Below the pieces are notes generated by a model. It was given only the letters and a program-made list of their open reading frames with translations, made no database searches and had not been told where the DNA came from. Positions 53,763 to 62,822 of a stretch of 64,000 nucleotides of DNA are shown here, piece by piece. The stretch spans positions 303,870-367,869 of the forward strand of contig JQNW01000007.1 in the NCBI GenBank assembly GCA_000761475.1, read 5' to 3'. This DNA is from Chromohalobacter israelensis (GTDB lineage Bacteria > Pseudomonadota > Gammaproteobacteria > Pseudomonadales > Halomonadaceae). Position numbers and translations under genes: made by a program. Position 1 is the stretch's first letter; each line of letters starts with the position of its first letter.

Positions 53763-55019
53763 TCAGTCTCCTGTCGTCGAAGCATGAGAGGATGGGCCGG
53801 TCGGCGCGACATCGAGGAAGTCGCTGCCGTGTGCCATGGGCGAGAGACCGAAATGCGTCGCCAGGCTCTGGCCGATATCGGCGAACGTCACCAGATGACC
53901 GTCATCATGGCCCAGTGGCCTGGGGGCCAGGCCGGCGCCGCTGGCAAGCACGGGGACTTGCTCGCGGGTATGGTCGGTCCCCGTCCAGGTCGGGTCGTTG
54001 CCGTGATCGGCAGTGAGGATCAGCAAGTCGTCGGGACGCAGCTTGGCGAGCACTTCCGGCAAACGCCGATCGAAGGCTTCCAGCGCCTCGGCGTAGCCAT
54101 TCGGGTCGCGGCGGTGGCCATACAACGTGTCGAAGTCGACGAAGTTGGTCATCACCAGCGTCCGGTCGCCTGCTTCATCGATGGCCTCGAGGGTGGCATC
54201 GAACAGCGCGTCATGGCCGTGGGCCTTGATGACGTTCGAGACGCCGCAATGGGCGTAGATATCGCCGATCTTGCCCACGCCGAGCACCTTGCCGCCATCG
54301 TCATGCAGTTTCTGCAACACGGTGGGCGTGGGCGGCTCGATGGCGTAGTCGCGGCGGTTGCCGGTGCGCTCGAAGGTGTCCGGCGTCTCGCCGACGAAGG
54401 GGCGGGCGATGACACGGCCGATGTTGTAGGGCATCAACAGCTCGCGGGCGATTTCGCACAGTGCGTATAGGCGATCCAGGCCGAAATGGGTCTCGTGGGC
54501 GGCGATCTGGAACACCGAGTCCGCCGAGGTATAGACGATGGGCTTGCCGCTTGCGATATGGGCTTCGCCCAGCGCCTCGAGTATCGGCATGCCGGACGCA
54601 TGGCAGTTGCCCAGCACGCCGGGCAACTTGGCCTGCTCGATCAAGGCCTCCAGCAGATCGGGCGGAAAGCTCTGCGTCTTGTCGGGGAAGTAACCCCATT
54701 CGAACAGTGCCGGGACGCCGGCGATCTCCCAATGCCCGGAGGGCGTGTCCTTGCCCGAGGAGATCTCGGCCGCCGCGGCGTAGGCGCCGTCGAGCGTCTC
54801 GGGGGGCGTGATGCCCTCGGCCCACTCGCCGGTGGCGAGATGGTGCGCGTGATAGAGCCCGAGGCTTGCCAGATGGGGCAGTGCCAGCGGTCGGCCGGCA
54901 GCGGCACGATGATGCGCGATATGGCCCAGGGTATCCGCGCCGGCATCACCGAACGCGGCGGCGTCCGGTGCGTTGCCGATGCCGAAGGAGTCGAGCACGA
55001 GCAGGATGGCGCGGGTCAT
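53763..55019 (-). CDS. deoB: Phosphopentomutase DeoB
   Basis: A 418-aa alkaline-phosphatase-superfamily mutase converting (deoxy)ribose-1-phosphate to the 5-phosphate. The first metal site is [20 protein letters not shown], the phospho-threonine region [14 protein letters not shown], and later metal ligands lie in [14 protein letters not shown] and [25 protein letters not shown]. The start overlaps the deoA stop by four bases (ATGA). Confidence 0.93.
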   Translation of the reverse strand: MTRAILLVLDSFGIGNAPDAAAFGDAGADTLGHIAHHRAAAGRPLALPHLASLGLYHAHHLATGEWAEGITPPETLDGAYAAAAEISSGKDTPSGHWEIAGVPALFEWGYFPDKTQSFPPDLLEALIEQAKLPGVLGNCHASGMPILEALGEAHIASGKPIVYTSADSVFQIAAHETHFGLDRLYALCEIARELLMPYNIGRVIARPFVGETPDTFERTGNRRDYAIEPPTPTVLQKLHDDGGKVLGVGKIGDIYAHCGVSNVIKAHGHDALFDATLEAIDEAGDRTLVMTNFVDFDTLYGHRRDPNGYAEALEAFDRRLPEVLAKLRPDDLLILTADHGNDPTWTGTDHTREQVPVLASGAGLAPRPLGHDDGHLVTFADIGQSLATHFGLSPMAHGSDFLDVAPTGPSSHASTTGD

Positions 55020-56404
55020 GACGATGTCTCCTGACGCAGGGTGGCGTGGATCAGCGCGGGCGGCACGGCGTGATCCGGTTCGCCCAGAGTGAACGCCTCG
55101 CGCAGACGCCGAGAGACGGCGTCGGCCTCGGCTCGGCTGGCGGCATGCAGGCGCAGCAGGGGCTGGCCGGCCTCGACGCGCTGGCCGAGCGCGGCGATCC
55201 GCGAAAGCCCGACGCGATGGTCGATGGCATCCCCGGCGTTACGGCGGCCGCCGCCCAGTTCGACGACGCCGAGCCCAAGCGCGCGGGTGTCGATGGCGTT
55301 GACGGTACCGGCCCGAGGCGCGACGACATCGGTCGTGAAGGGAGCTGACGCGAGATAGTGTTCGGGGCGTTCGGCCAGATCGCTCGGGCCACCGAGGCCA
55401 TGCACCATGCGCGAAAAGCGTTCCAGTGCCTCGCCTGAGGCCAGGGCGGTTTCCAGACGCGTCGCGGCGTCGGCGGCATCGGCGGCGAGGCCGGCTTGCA
55501 CGAGCATTTCCGTGGCCAGGGCATGGGTGACCTGGTAGAGGCGGCTATCGCGCCCGTCGCCGCGCAGCTCTTTATTGCGCCCGTCGCCGCGCACTTCTTT
55601 ATTGCGCCCGTCGCCGCGCAAGAGCCTCAACGCCTCGTGGACTTCCAAGGCATTGCCGGCGCAGTCGGCCAGCGGCTGGTTCATGTCGGTCAGCAGCACG
55701 CTGGTGGGCGTGCCGGCGCCGCTGCCGATGGCGACGATGGCCTCGGCCAGTTCCCGCGAGGCGTCGGGCGTGGGCATGAAGGCGCCGTTGCCGACCTTGA
55801 CGTCCATGACCAGGGTGTCGAGTCCGCAGGCCAGTTTCTTGCCCAGAATCGAGGCCACGATCAATGGCAAAGACTCGACCGTGGCGGTCACGTCGCGCAC
55901 GCCGTACAGACGCTTGTCGGCGGGGGCGAGGGTGCCGGTCTGACCGATGATCGCCACGCCGACGTCCTTGACCAGCCGGCGGAAGAGGTCGGCGTCGGGG
56001 GTGACGTCATAGCCGGGAATCGCCTCGAGCTTGTCCAGTGTGCCGCCGGTATGGCCGAGTCCGCGCCCGGAGATCATGGGCACGTGACCGCCGCAGGCGG
56101 CGATCCACGGCCCCAGTACCAGCGAGACGAGATCGCCCACGCCGCCGGTGGAGTGCTTGTCGAGTACCGGGCCGTCGAGGTGCAGGTCGTGCCAGCGCAG
56201 GACCTGGCCGGAATCGCGGGTGGCCTCGGTCAGCGCGATGGCCTCGTCGCGGGTCATGCCGTTGAGCACGACCGCCATGGCGAAGGCGCCGATCTGGGCG
56301 TCGCCCACGCGGCCGTCGGCGACGCCGCGCATGAAGGCGTGGATGGCGTCGGCGTCGAGGGTCTCGGCGTCGCGCTTACGGCGGATGATGTCTTGAATGA
56401 GCAT
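55016..56404 (-). CDS. deoA: Thymidine phosphorylase DeoA with internal 9-residue repeat
   Basis: A 462-aa enzyme splitting thymidine to thymine and deoxyribose-1-phosphate. The phosphate-binding signature [37 protein letters not shown] and [33 protein letters not shown] are intact. In place of the usual single TGEYRNPRL-type segment, the protein has [18 protein letters not shown] and RGDGRDSRL in tandem, adding 18 residues. The reading frame is kept, so the enzyme is probably functional. It lies 57 bp after deoC and overlaps deoB. Confidence 0.92.
   Translation of the reverse strand: MLIQDIIRRKRDAETLDADAIHAFMRGVADGRVGDAQIGAFAMAVVLNGMTRDEAIALTEATRDSGQVLRWHDLHLDGPVLDKHSTGGVGDLVSLVLGPWIAACGGHVPMISGRGLGHTGGTLDKLEAIPGYDVTPDADLFRRLVKDVGVAIIGQTGTLAPADKRLYGVRDVTATVESLPLIVASILGKKLACGLDTLVMDVKVGNGAFMPTPDASRELAEAIVAIGSGAGTPTSVLLTDMNQPLADCAGNALEVHEALRLLRGDGRNKEVRGDGRNKELRGDGRDSRLYQVTHALATEMLVQAGLAADAADAATRLETALASGEALERFSRMVHGLGGPSDLAERPEHYLASAPFTTDVVAPRAGTVNAIDTRALGLGVVELGGGRRNAGDAIDHRVGLSRIAALGQRVEAGQPLLRLHAASRAEADAVSRRLREAFTLGEPDHAVPPALIHATLRQETSS
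55551..55620. repeat. 27-bp tandem repeat inside deoA
   Basis: Two full copies (55551-55577 and 55578-55604) and a partial third (55605-55620) share the core CGCCCGTCGCCGCGCA and differ by a few bases. Each unit ends in the AT-rich CTTTATTG, unlike the local composition. The 27-bp period keeps the frame and encodes nine residues. Confidence 0.9.
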
Positions 56405-56461
56405 GACGGTGTCCGCGTTGTTGTTGTCTGCCGTTGAATGTCGATATCTGCCGAGGCGCGT

Positions 56462-57235
56462 TCAGTAACCGTCGCCGGGCGCCTTGGCCTCATCGCCCTC
56501 CAGCGTGGCGAGCAGGGCATCGAGCAGCCCCGAGGCGCCGAAGCGGAAGTGCGCGGGGCTGATCCATGCCTCGCCCATGATCCGTGCGGCCAGGTCGAGG
56601 TAGGCTTTGGCGTCCTCGGTGGTGCGAATCCCGCCGGCGGCCTTGAAGCCCACGTCGCGGCCACTGTCGCGAATCGTCTCGAGCATGATCTCGGCGGCCT
56701 CCAGGGTGGCGTTGACGGCGACCTTGCCGGTGGAGGTCTTGATGAAGTCGGCGCCGGCGGCGATGGCGATGTCGGCGGCCTGGCGAATCAGCGCGGCATC
56801 CTTGAGTTCGCCGGTTTCGAGAATGACCTTCAAGGTCGCGCCACCGCAGGCGTCGCGGCAGGCCTCGACGAGCAGGCGGCCGACGTCGGGGGCGCCGTCG
56901 AGCAGAGCTCGGTAGGGAAAGACGACGTCGACTTCGTCGGCGCCGGCAGCCACCGCGAGCCGGGTTTCCCGGGCGGCGCGCTCGGCGTTGGGGGCGCCGT
57001 CGGGAAAGTTGGTCACCGTGGCGATGCGTACGCGCCGGGTCAGGCCGATGGCATCGAGCTCGCGCTGGGCGTCCTCGATGAAGGCCGGGTACAGGCACAG
57101 CGCGGCGGGATGGCCGGCGGGCGTGTCTGCACGACGGCACAGCGCCTGGATGCGGGCACTGTCATCGTCGTCGTTGAGCGAGGTGAGGTCCATCAGGGCC
57201 AGGGCCTGACGGGCAACGGGCTTGAGATCGGTCAT
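56462..57235 (-). CDS. deoC: Deoxyribose-phosphate aldolase DeoC
   Basis: A 257-aa class I aldolase cleaving deoxyribose-5-phosphate to acetaldehyde and glyceraldehyde-3-phosphate. The Schiff-base lysine lies in [12 protein letters not shown], the proton-relay lysine in [11 protein letters not shown] and an acidic partner in [12 protein letters not shown]. It is the E. coli-type length. First gene of the operon, transcribed from the divergent control region containing two DeoR-type operators. Confidence 0.93.
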   Translation of the reverse strand: MTDLKPVARQALALMDLTSLNDDDDSARIQALCRRADTPAGHPAALCLYPAFIEDAQRELDAIGLTRRVRIATVTNFPDGAPNAERAARETRLAVAAGADEVDVVFPYRALLDGAPDVGRLLVEACRDACGGATLKVILETGELKDAALIRQAADIAIAAGADFIKTSTGKVAVNATLEAAEIMLETIRDSGRDVGFKAAGGIRTTEDAKAYLDLAARIMGEAWISPAHFRFGASGLLDALLATLEGDEAKAPGDGY

Positions 57236-57379
57236 GGGCGTGATTCCCCGAGTGGCATGCATCCGGGCGAAGCCGGGGCATGGGGAGATGAGTCGGTCGT
57301 GCTGCCGACCGTTGAGCCGGGCGGCGCGAAAGAAGTCACAGACATGGTAATGTCCTTGTATTTATCGTCGAGCCATCTT

Positions 57380-57395
57380 TGTTAATTTTCTAACA
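57380..57395. promoter_or_regulatory. DeoR operator 1
   Basis: TGTTAATTTTCTAACA matches the E. coli DeoR site TGTTAGAATTCTAACA in both 5-bp arms and in spacer length (6 bp). It lies between deoC and deoR. Confidence 0.85.
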
Positions 57396-57402
57396 GAAAT
57401 TT

Positions 57403-57418
57403 TGTGGCTAAGCTAACA
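57403..57418. promoter_or_regulatory. DeoR operator 2 (weaker)
   Basis: TGTGGCTAAGCTAACA has a perfect right arm (TAACA) and a left arm with two mismatches, again with a 6-bp spacer. It is 23 bp centre to centre from operator 1, about two helical turns, which would favour binding of two dimers on one face. Confidence 0.6.
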
Positions 57419-57477
57419 AAATGTGCCGGAGAATGGCGAGCGATCTCGTCGTCCGGTATGCCGAGGGAGATGTGCAC

Positions 57478-58263
57478 ATGAATAGCCGCAGTGCGGCGCG
57501 CCTTCAATGGCTACAGGACACCCTGCGCGCGGAAGGCATGTTGCCGATTGCCGAGGCCGCCCAGCGCTGTCAGGTATCGGAGATGACCATACGCCGCGAT
57601 ATCGCCGCCAGCCAGGACACTATCGTCTCGCTGGGCGGGCGTTTGCTGCTGGCCGAGCATCCGCAGGTTGCCACCGGATACGACTTCGCCATTCAGCAGG
57701 ACAGTTTCGCCCAGGCCAAGCAGCGAATGTGCGAGGAAGCGGCACGCATGGTCGAGGCCAACGACACGATCTTCGTGGACTGCGGGACGACGCTGATCCC
57801 GCTGTTTGCCAAGCTCGATCCCGATCTGCCGCTGACGGTGGTGACCTATGCCCTCAACGTCGCCAACGCCATCGAGCAACTCGCCTTGCCTCACGTGCGG
57901 CTGGTGTTGCTGGGCGGCCTCTATTATCCGGTGTCGCAATCCTTCGGTGGCGAGGAACTGGTCACCGCGATTCGTCGCCTGGGGATCAACAAGGCGTTCA
58001 TTTCCGCCGCCGGGGTGCATGTCGACAAGGGCGTGAGCTGCTTCCATTTCCACGAGGTGGTGCCCAAGCAGGTGGCTCTGGAAACCGCCGTGCAGCGTAT
58101 CCTCATTGCCGACGAGAGCAAGCTCGATCGGGTGCGGCCGGCCTTTTTCGCCGAGCTGGAGGCGTTCGACGTGATGTTGACCAGCGGCGCTGCGGGCGAG
58201 GCGCTGCGTGACACGCTGGCGACGCGTGCCGATCGCGCCTGGCCGACGGTCAAGGTGCTGTGA
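57478..58263 (+). CDS. deoR: DeoR-family repressor
   Basis: A 261-aa DeoR regulator. The HTH (RLQWLQDTLRAEGMLPIAEAAQRCQVSEMTIRRDIAA) is followed by the sugar-phosphate-binding domain with TIFVDCGTTLIPLFAKL, VVTYALNVANAI and the ADESKLDR motif. Start ATG 57478 has GGGAG upstream; ATG 57421 is 19 codons longer but overlaps the operator region. It faces deoC and should repress the operon until deoxyribose-5-phosphate accumulates. Confidence 0.9.
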   Translation: MNSRSAARLQWLQDTLRAEGMLPIAEAAQRCQVSEMTIRRDIAASQDTIVSLGGRLLLAEHPQVATGYDFAIQQDSFAQAKQRMCEEAARMVEANDTIFVDCGTTLIPLFAKLDPDLPLTVVTYALNVANAIEQLALPHVRLVLLGGLYYPVSQSFGGEELVTAIRRLGINKAFISAAGVHVDKGVSCFHFHEVVPKQVALETAVQRILIADESKLDRVRPAFFAELEAFDVMLTSGAAGEALRDTLATRADRAWPTVKVL

Positions 58264-58339
58264 TGGCGCAGCGATGGCGGGTGGCTGCCATCATCGTGTG
58301 CGGTAATTCACATCGGCGCGCGGATGGCAGACAGCGGAC

Positions 58340-59074
58340 ATGACGTTTCCTCTCTCGCTGGCGTTTCTGGGCGTGGTGTTCGGGACTTCCGCGCTCTCCG
58401 GTGTCTTTGGCATGGCCGGTGGCCTGATCCTGCTGGGGTTCCTGCTGGCCTGGCTGCCGGCGACGACGGCCATCGCCGTGCATGGCGTGATTCAACTGGG
58501 CGCCAACGGTTCCCGGGCCTTCCTGTCGCGGCATTACATCGATTGGCGCATCGTCGGCTGGATCGTGCTTGGCGTGATGCTGGCGGCGGGGCTGCTGGCC
58601 TGGCTGCGCTACACGCCGGACGAGCGCGTGGTGATGCTGTTGATCGGGATGCTGCCCGTACTGGTCTGGCTACCTCGGCGCTGGTTCCGGCTCGACGTAT
58701 CCCGACCGCTGGATGCGGTGCTGTGCGGCTGTGTCGCCGGAGGGTTGACCATTGCCGCCGGGGTGTCGGGGCCGACCATCGACATCGGCTTCGTGCGCAC
58801 GCGGCTCGATCGTCGCACGGTGGTGGCATCCAAGGCGACGATCCAGGTCATCGCGCATGCGCTCAAGGTAATGTTCTATTGGCAGGCGGCGTTGGCGCTG
58901 AGTCGCGGGGAATGGGGCTGGATTGCACTGGCGATCCCGTTGAGCTTCCTGGGAACGCGTGCCGGGAATGTCATCCTGCGACGCTTGACCGATGCGAGCT
59001 TTCGAGGCTGGACGCGCTGGCTGGTCACCCTGGTGGGCGGCTATTACATCGTGCGCGGCATCATGGCGTGGTAG
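58340..59074 (+). CDS. TauE/SafE-family membrane protein
   Basis: A 244-aa protein with eight hydrophobic helices and the TauE/SafE duplicated pattern (GTSALSGVFGMAGGLILLGFLLAWLP near the start; AGVSGPTIDIGFVRTRLDRRTVVASKATIQV in the second half). Members export sulfonates, sulfite or related organic anions. It starts 77 bp after deoR on the same strand, but no functional link is evident. Its 3' end overlaps the convergent MHYT gene by 14 bp. Confidence 0.85.
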   Translation: MTFPLSLAFLGVVFGTSALSGVFGMAGGLILLGFLLAWLPATTAIAVHGVIQLGANGSRAFLSRHYIDWRIVGWIVLGVMLAAGLLAWLRYTPDERVVMLLIGMLPVLVWLPRRWFRLDVSRPLDAVLCGCVAGGLTIAAGVSGPTIDIGFVRTRLDRRTVVASKATIQVIAHALKVMFYWQAALALSRGEWGWIALAIPLSFLGTRAGNVILRRLTDASFRGWTRWLVTLVGGYYIVRGIMAW

Positions 59075-61556
59075 CGCTCGCGGAGGCCTGCGTTGCCAGA
59101 TGCGCTTCGAAGACATCGATGGGTGACGGGCGGCCGAAATAATAGCCCTGGTGGTAGTGGCAGCCTAGACGCTCCAGGAACTCGCGTTGAGCCTGTACCT
59201 CGACGCCTTCGGCGACGGACTTGAGCTGCAGGCTGTCGGCCAGCGCGACGATGGTCTTGACGATGGCTGCGTCGTTGGCATCGACGAGCACGTCGCGGAC
59301 GAAGGAGACATCGATCTTCAAGGTGTTGAAGGGCAGGCGCTTGAGATAGGCCAGCGACGAGTAGCCGGTGCCGAAATCGTCCAGCGAGAAGTTCACGCCG
59401 TGCTGCTTGAGCCGTGTCATCTTGTCGATGACCCCCTCGACATTGGCCAGCAGCAGGCTTTCGGTCAGTTCCAGCGTGAGCCGCTCGGCCGGCGCCCGGT
59501 GACGTGCAATGGTGTCCAATACCCGCGAGACGAAATCGGCTTGCTGGAACTGGCGCACACTGACGTTGATCGATAATTGCAGGTGGGACGTGGCGTCGTG
59601 GCGTGACCAGGTGGCGAGCTGCTGACAGGCCGTATCCAGCACCCAGCCACCGATCTGTTCGATGAGGCCCGTTTCCTCGGCGAGGGGAATGAAGTCGCCC
59701 GGCGAAATCATGCCGCGTTCGGGGTGCTGCCAGCGAATCAGGGCCTCGGCACCGATGATCGTCCCCCGGGTATCCACCTGAGGCTGATAGAAGAGCTGCA
59801 ACTGGTCGGTGGCGAGCGCCTGACGGAGTTCGGCTTCCATGCAGACGCGCACTTGAAGTGCCTGCTCCATCTCGGGGCGGAAGGCGCGACTGGCGTTGCC
59901 GCCTTCCTGCTTGGCGTGGGACATCGCCAGGCTGGCGCGCTTGACCAGCTCGTCCGCCGGCACGTCGCCGTCGCCGAAGCGGACGCCGCCCAGGCTGTGC
60001 GTCGTGGTATGAGTGAAACCGTCGAGGTCGTATACGCCGCCGATGGCTTGACGCACGGTGTCGAGGTAGCGGTTCAATGCCTCGTCGGCATCGTCGTGGG
60101 CACTCGGCAGGTTGGTGACCACCAGGGCGAATTCATTGCCGCCCAGGCGTGCCAGGTCATGCTCGTGACGAGCGAAACGCTTGAGGCGCCGCGCGACATG
60201 CAGAAGCAGGGTGTCGCCGACGGCATTGCCGCGGGAATCGTTGAGCGCCTTGAAGTTGTCGATATCGAGCATGATCAGCGCGCCGCCCGGTCCCTGTGCG
60301 CGACACGCGGCTTGCAGGGCATCCAGGCGCGCGTAGAGCGTCTGGCGGTTGGACAGGCCGGTGAGGGTGTCGTGATGGGCGAGCCGGTGAATCTTCGCTT
60401 GCGCTTCGCGGTGAGCGCTCAGGTCATGAAGCGTGGCGACGAAGTGATGGACATTGCCCTGGCTGTAATCGACGCGATTGACGCTGACGCGCACGGGAAA
60501 AGCCTCGCCGTTCTTGCGTCGTGCCTCGATCTCGCCTTGCCAGCGGCCGTGCTCGACGACGCAACGTTGGATGTTTCGGTACGTCCGGGCGCTTTCCTGC
60601 GAGTGCTCGAGAATCGACAGTGGCTGGTTGCGAATTTCGTCGGGGGTATAGCCGGTCAGCGTCGAGAAGGTCCGGTTGCTGAGCACGATCCGGCCCCGGT
60701 GATCGAACAGCAGGAAGGCGTCGTTGATGGCGGCGATCACTTCCATGAGCTGCTCGCGCGACATGACGGACTGGCGCTGATGGCGCTGCAGACGCCGGTC
60801 GATGAATACCCAGAGTCCGGCAGCCATCAGCAGGAGAATGACGATGCCGCTGACGCTGACGCCCAGCCAGGACGCAGGCGTCACCGCTTGTTGGGGGGCA
60901 GGCGTCGCCGTGGGCAGATAATAGGTGGCCGACATGGCGGTGTAGTGCATGCCGCTGATGGCCAGCGAAATGCAGGCGGCGATGCTGACCAGGCAGTGAT
61001 CGAGACGATTGAGGCGTCGCTGCCGCGCATAGCGGCGATGGATGAGCATCGCGGCGATACCCAGCCCTATCGCGACCACCAGCGACATGACGAACAGGCC
61101 GATGTCATAGCGTACCTTCACGGGCATGCGCATGGCCTCCATGCCCAGGTAGTGCATGATGCCGATGCCCATGCCGAGCACGACGCCACCGACCAGAGAG
61201 TCACTCAAGCGCGGGAGGGGCATTGCCATGATACGCAGGGCATAGCCGCTACCGAGCATGGCGGGAACGAGGGACAGCAGTGTCAGTCCGGCGTCGTAAT
61301 GCATGGGCAGGGGCAGCCGCAGCGCCAGCATGCCGGTGAAATGCATGCTCCATACGCCGAGCCCCATCATGGCGGTGCCGGCCAGTAGCCATCCCTGGCG
61401 CTGCCATTTGCCGTTGGCTTCCTGCATGCGATCGCCGATGAGCAGGCCCAGGCCTGCCGCCAGCCAGGCGACGAGACAAGACAAGGCGATGAGCTTGATG
61501 TCCCACTCTCCCTGAATGGTGTCTGGCAGGCCTTGCGATGTCAGAAATTGGGCCAT
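59061..61556 (-). CDS. MHYT-PAS-GGDEF-EAL signalling protein
   Basis: An 831-aa membrane protein. Seven N-terminal helices (about 15-240) carry three MHYT repeats: MHFTGML, MHYLGMEAM and MHYTAMS, proposed to bind copper and sense a gas. A PAS domain (about 270-380) has FDHRGRIVLSNRTFSTLTGYTPDEI. The GGDEF domain (about 390-550) reads LARLGGNEFALVV, with Asn replacing the catalytic Asp, so cyclase activity is doubtful. The EAL domain (about 565-815) is canonical: GAEALIRWQHP, LTESLL, LDDFGTGYSSL, LKIDVSF and SVAEGVEV. The likely net activity is c-di-GMP hydrolysis. AAGGA supports ATG 61556. Confidence 0.88.
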   Translation of the reverse strand: MAQFLTSQGLPDTIQGEWDIKLIALSCLVAWLAAGLGLLIGDRMQEANGKWQRQGWLLAGTAMMGLGVWSMHFTGMLALRLPLPMHYDAGLTLLSLVPAMLGSGYALRIMAMPLPRLSDSLVGGVVLGMGIGIMHYLGMEAMRMPVKVRYDIGLFVMSLVVAIGLGIAAMLIHRRYARQRRLNRLDHCLVSIAACISLAISGMHYTAMSATYYLPTATPAPQQAVTPASWLGVSVSGIVILLLMAAGLWVFIDRRLQRHQRQSVMSREQLMEVIAAINDAFLLFDHRGRIVLSNRTFSTLTGYTPDEIRNQPLSILEHSQESARTYRNIQRCVVEHGRWQGEIEARRKNGEAFPVRVSVNRVDYSQGNVHHFVATLHDLSAHREAQAKIHRLAHHDTLTGLSNRQTLYARLDALQAACRAQGPGGALIMLDIDNFKALNDSRGNAVGDTLLLHVARRLKRFARHEHDLARLGGNEFALVVTNLPSAHDDADEALNRYLDTVRQAIGGVYDLDGFTHTTTHSLGGVRFGDGDVPADELVKRASLAMSHAKQEGGNASRAFRPEMEQALQVRVCMEAELRQALATDQLQLFYQPQVDTRGTIIGAEALIRWQHPERGMISPGDFIPLAEETGLIEQIGGWVLDTACQQLATWSRHDATSHLQLSINVSVRQFQQADFVSRVLDTIARHRAPAERLTLELTESLLLANVEGVIDKMTRLKQHGVNFSLDDFGTGYSSLAYLKRLPFNTLKIDVSFVRDVLVDANDAAIVKTIVALADSLQLKSVAEGVEVQAQREFLERLGCHYHQGYYFGRPSPIDVFEAHLATQASASATTP

Positions 61557-61671
61557 GTCGTGCTTTCCTTGCCATGTCATGCCGGGAGAGGCCATCCATT
61601 CATCAGTCTGATGGTGATGAAGACGTTATCGGCATGTCGGGGCCGAAACTTCAGTACATGCCCTTTCGTGT

Positions 61672-62592
61672 TCATGGCAAGTTGGCGGAGCGAGACTGGC
61701 GATCGTCCAGCGGGCTCTGGCCGAAATAGCGCTTATAGTCGCGGCTGAACTGCGATGCACTCTGGTAGCCCACCTGGGTGGCGGCCTGGGCCACTTGATA
61801 GCCCTGCTGGGTGAGCAGCACGCGCGCCTTGAGCAGTCGCAAGCGCTTGAGGTACTGCATCGGTGCGAGCTGCGTGGTGCGCTTGAAGTGGTGGTGAAAG
61901 TGCGAGGCACTCATGTTGACGCGCCGCGCGAGGCTTTCCACGTTCAGGGACTGAGTGTATTGCCGGTGCAGGAAGGTCAGCGCTTCGGCGATGCGGGAAT
62001 ACTGACCGTGGTGGGCCACCAACTGGCGCAGCGATGCGCCCTGGGGGCCGCGCAAGGCGGCGAACAGCACCTCGCGGATGCGGCCGTCGCCCAGCGCTGC
62101 GGCCTGCTCGTGGTCGTGCAGGCAGTCGATCAGGCGCATGACGCTATCGCCCATGTCCACATCCATGTCCACGGCTGCCATGGGGGCGGGCATGCGCGTC
62201 GGGGGCGCCGTGGGCAGGCGTCGGACCAGCTCGCCGAGCATGGCCATGTCGAGACTCACCGACAGGCCCAGCAAGGGGGTCGTATCGCTGGCATGGGTCT
62301 CGCATTCGAAAGGCAGCGGCATGGCCTGAATCAGATAGTGGCCGGCACCGTAATGGATGATGCGATCCCCGAGGTAGCCGGTCTTGTTGCCTTGCACGAT
62401 GATGACCAGGCTCGGCTCGTACATCAACGGAGTGCGCGCGTGGCCGCAGTGCGAGGTGATCAACTGCACGCCGGGCAAGGGAGTAGCGGCGAATCCTTCC
62501 TGGGTGGCCAGCGGGGCCAGGCGTGAGGCCAGGTGGGCTTCCAGGTCATGACCGGCAGTGGGGTTCGCGGCGAAAGGGGCTGGCAGGGGCAT
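61672..62592 (-). CDS. AraC-family regulator
   Basis: A 306-aa regulator with an AraC_N (PF06719-type) ligand domain: SLVIIVQGNKTGYLGDRIIHYGAGHYLIQAMPLPFECET. The C-terminal double HTH covers LTFLHRQYTQSLNVESLARRVNMSASHFHHHFKRTT and YLKRLRLLKARVLLTQQGYQVAQAATQVGYQSASQFSRDYKRYFG. GAGGAG lies nine bases before ATG 62592. This type commonly controls a neighbouring aldehyde or alcohol dehydrogenase, and here one is divergent with a 230-bp gap. Confidence 0.88.
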   Translation of the reverse strand: MPLPAPFAANPTAGHDLEAHLASRLAPLATQEGFAATPLPGVQLITSHCGHARTPLMYEPSLVIIVQGNKTGYLGDRIIHYGAGHYLIQAMPLPFECETHASDTTPLLGLSVSLDMAMLGELVRRLPTAPPTRMPAPMAAVDMDVDMGDSVMRLIDCLHDHEQAAALGDGRIREVLFAALRGPQGASLRQLVAHHGQYSRIAEALTFLHRQYTQSLNVESLARRVNMSASHFHHHFKRTTQLAPMQYLKRLRLLKARVLLTQQGYQVAQAATQVGYQSASQFSRDYKRYFGQSPLDDRQSRSANLP

Positions 62593-62822
62593 CGGCGTCT
62601 CCTCGACGATAGCTAACGCTGCAACAGGATAACATCGTGCATGAAATTTGCCGTACGCTAGGGTCATCTCGCCGCGAGTGAGTAGTATTCGGCAAACATC
62701 GCACAGAATCGGGCATGGCCGAGATGCCGTGGCATGCCCACACTGTTGGGGTCCGCGATCGCGTTCCTGGTGTCGTGTGAGCACGCCAGGCGATCGCATT
62801 CACCATCGAAAGGATATTCGCT

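Noticed and set aside
55551..55620. CRISPR-like array in deoA
   Set aside because: Units are directly adjacent with no variable spacers and keep the reading frame; it is a coding tandem repeat.
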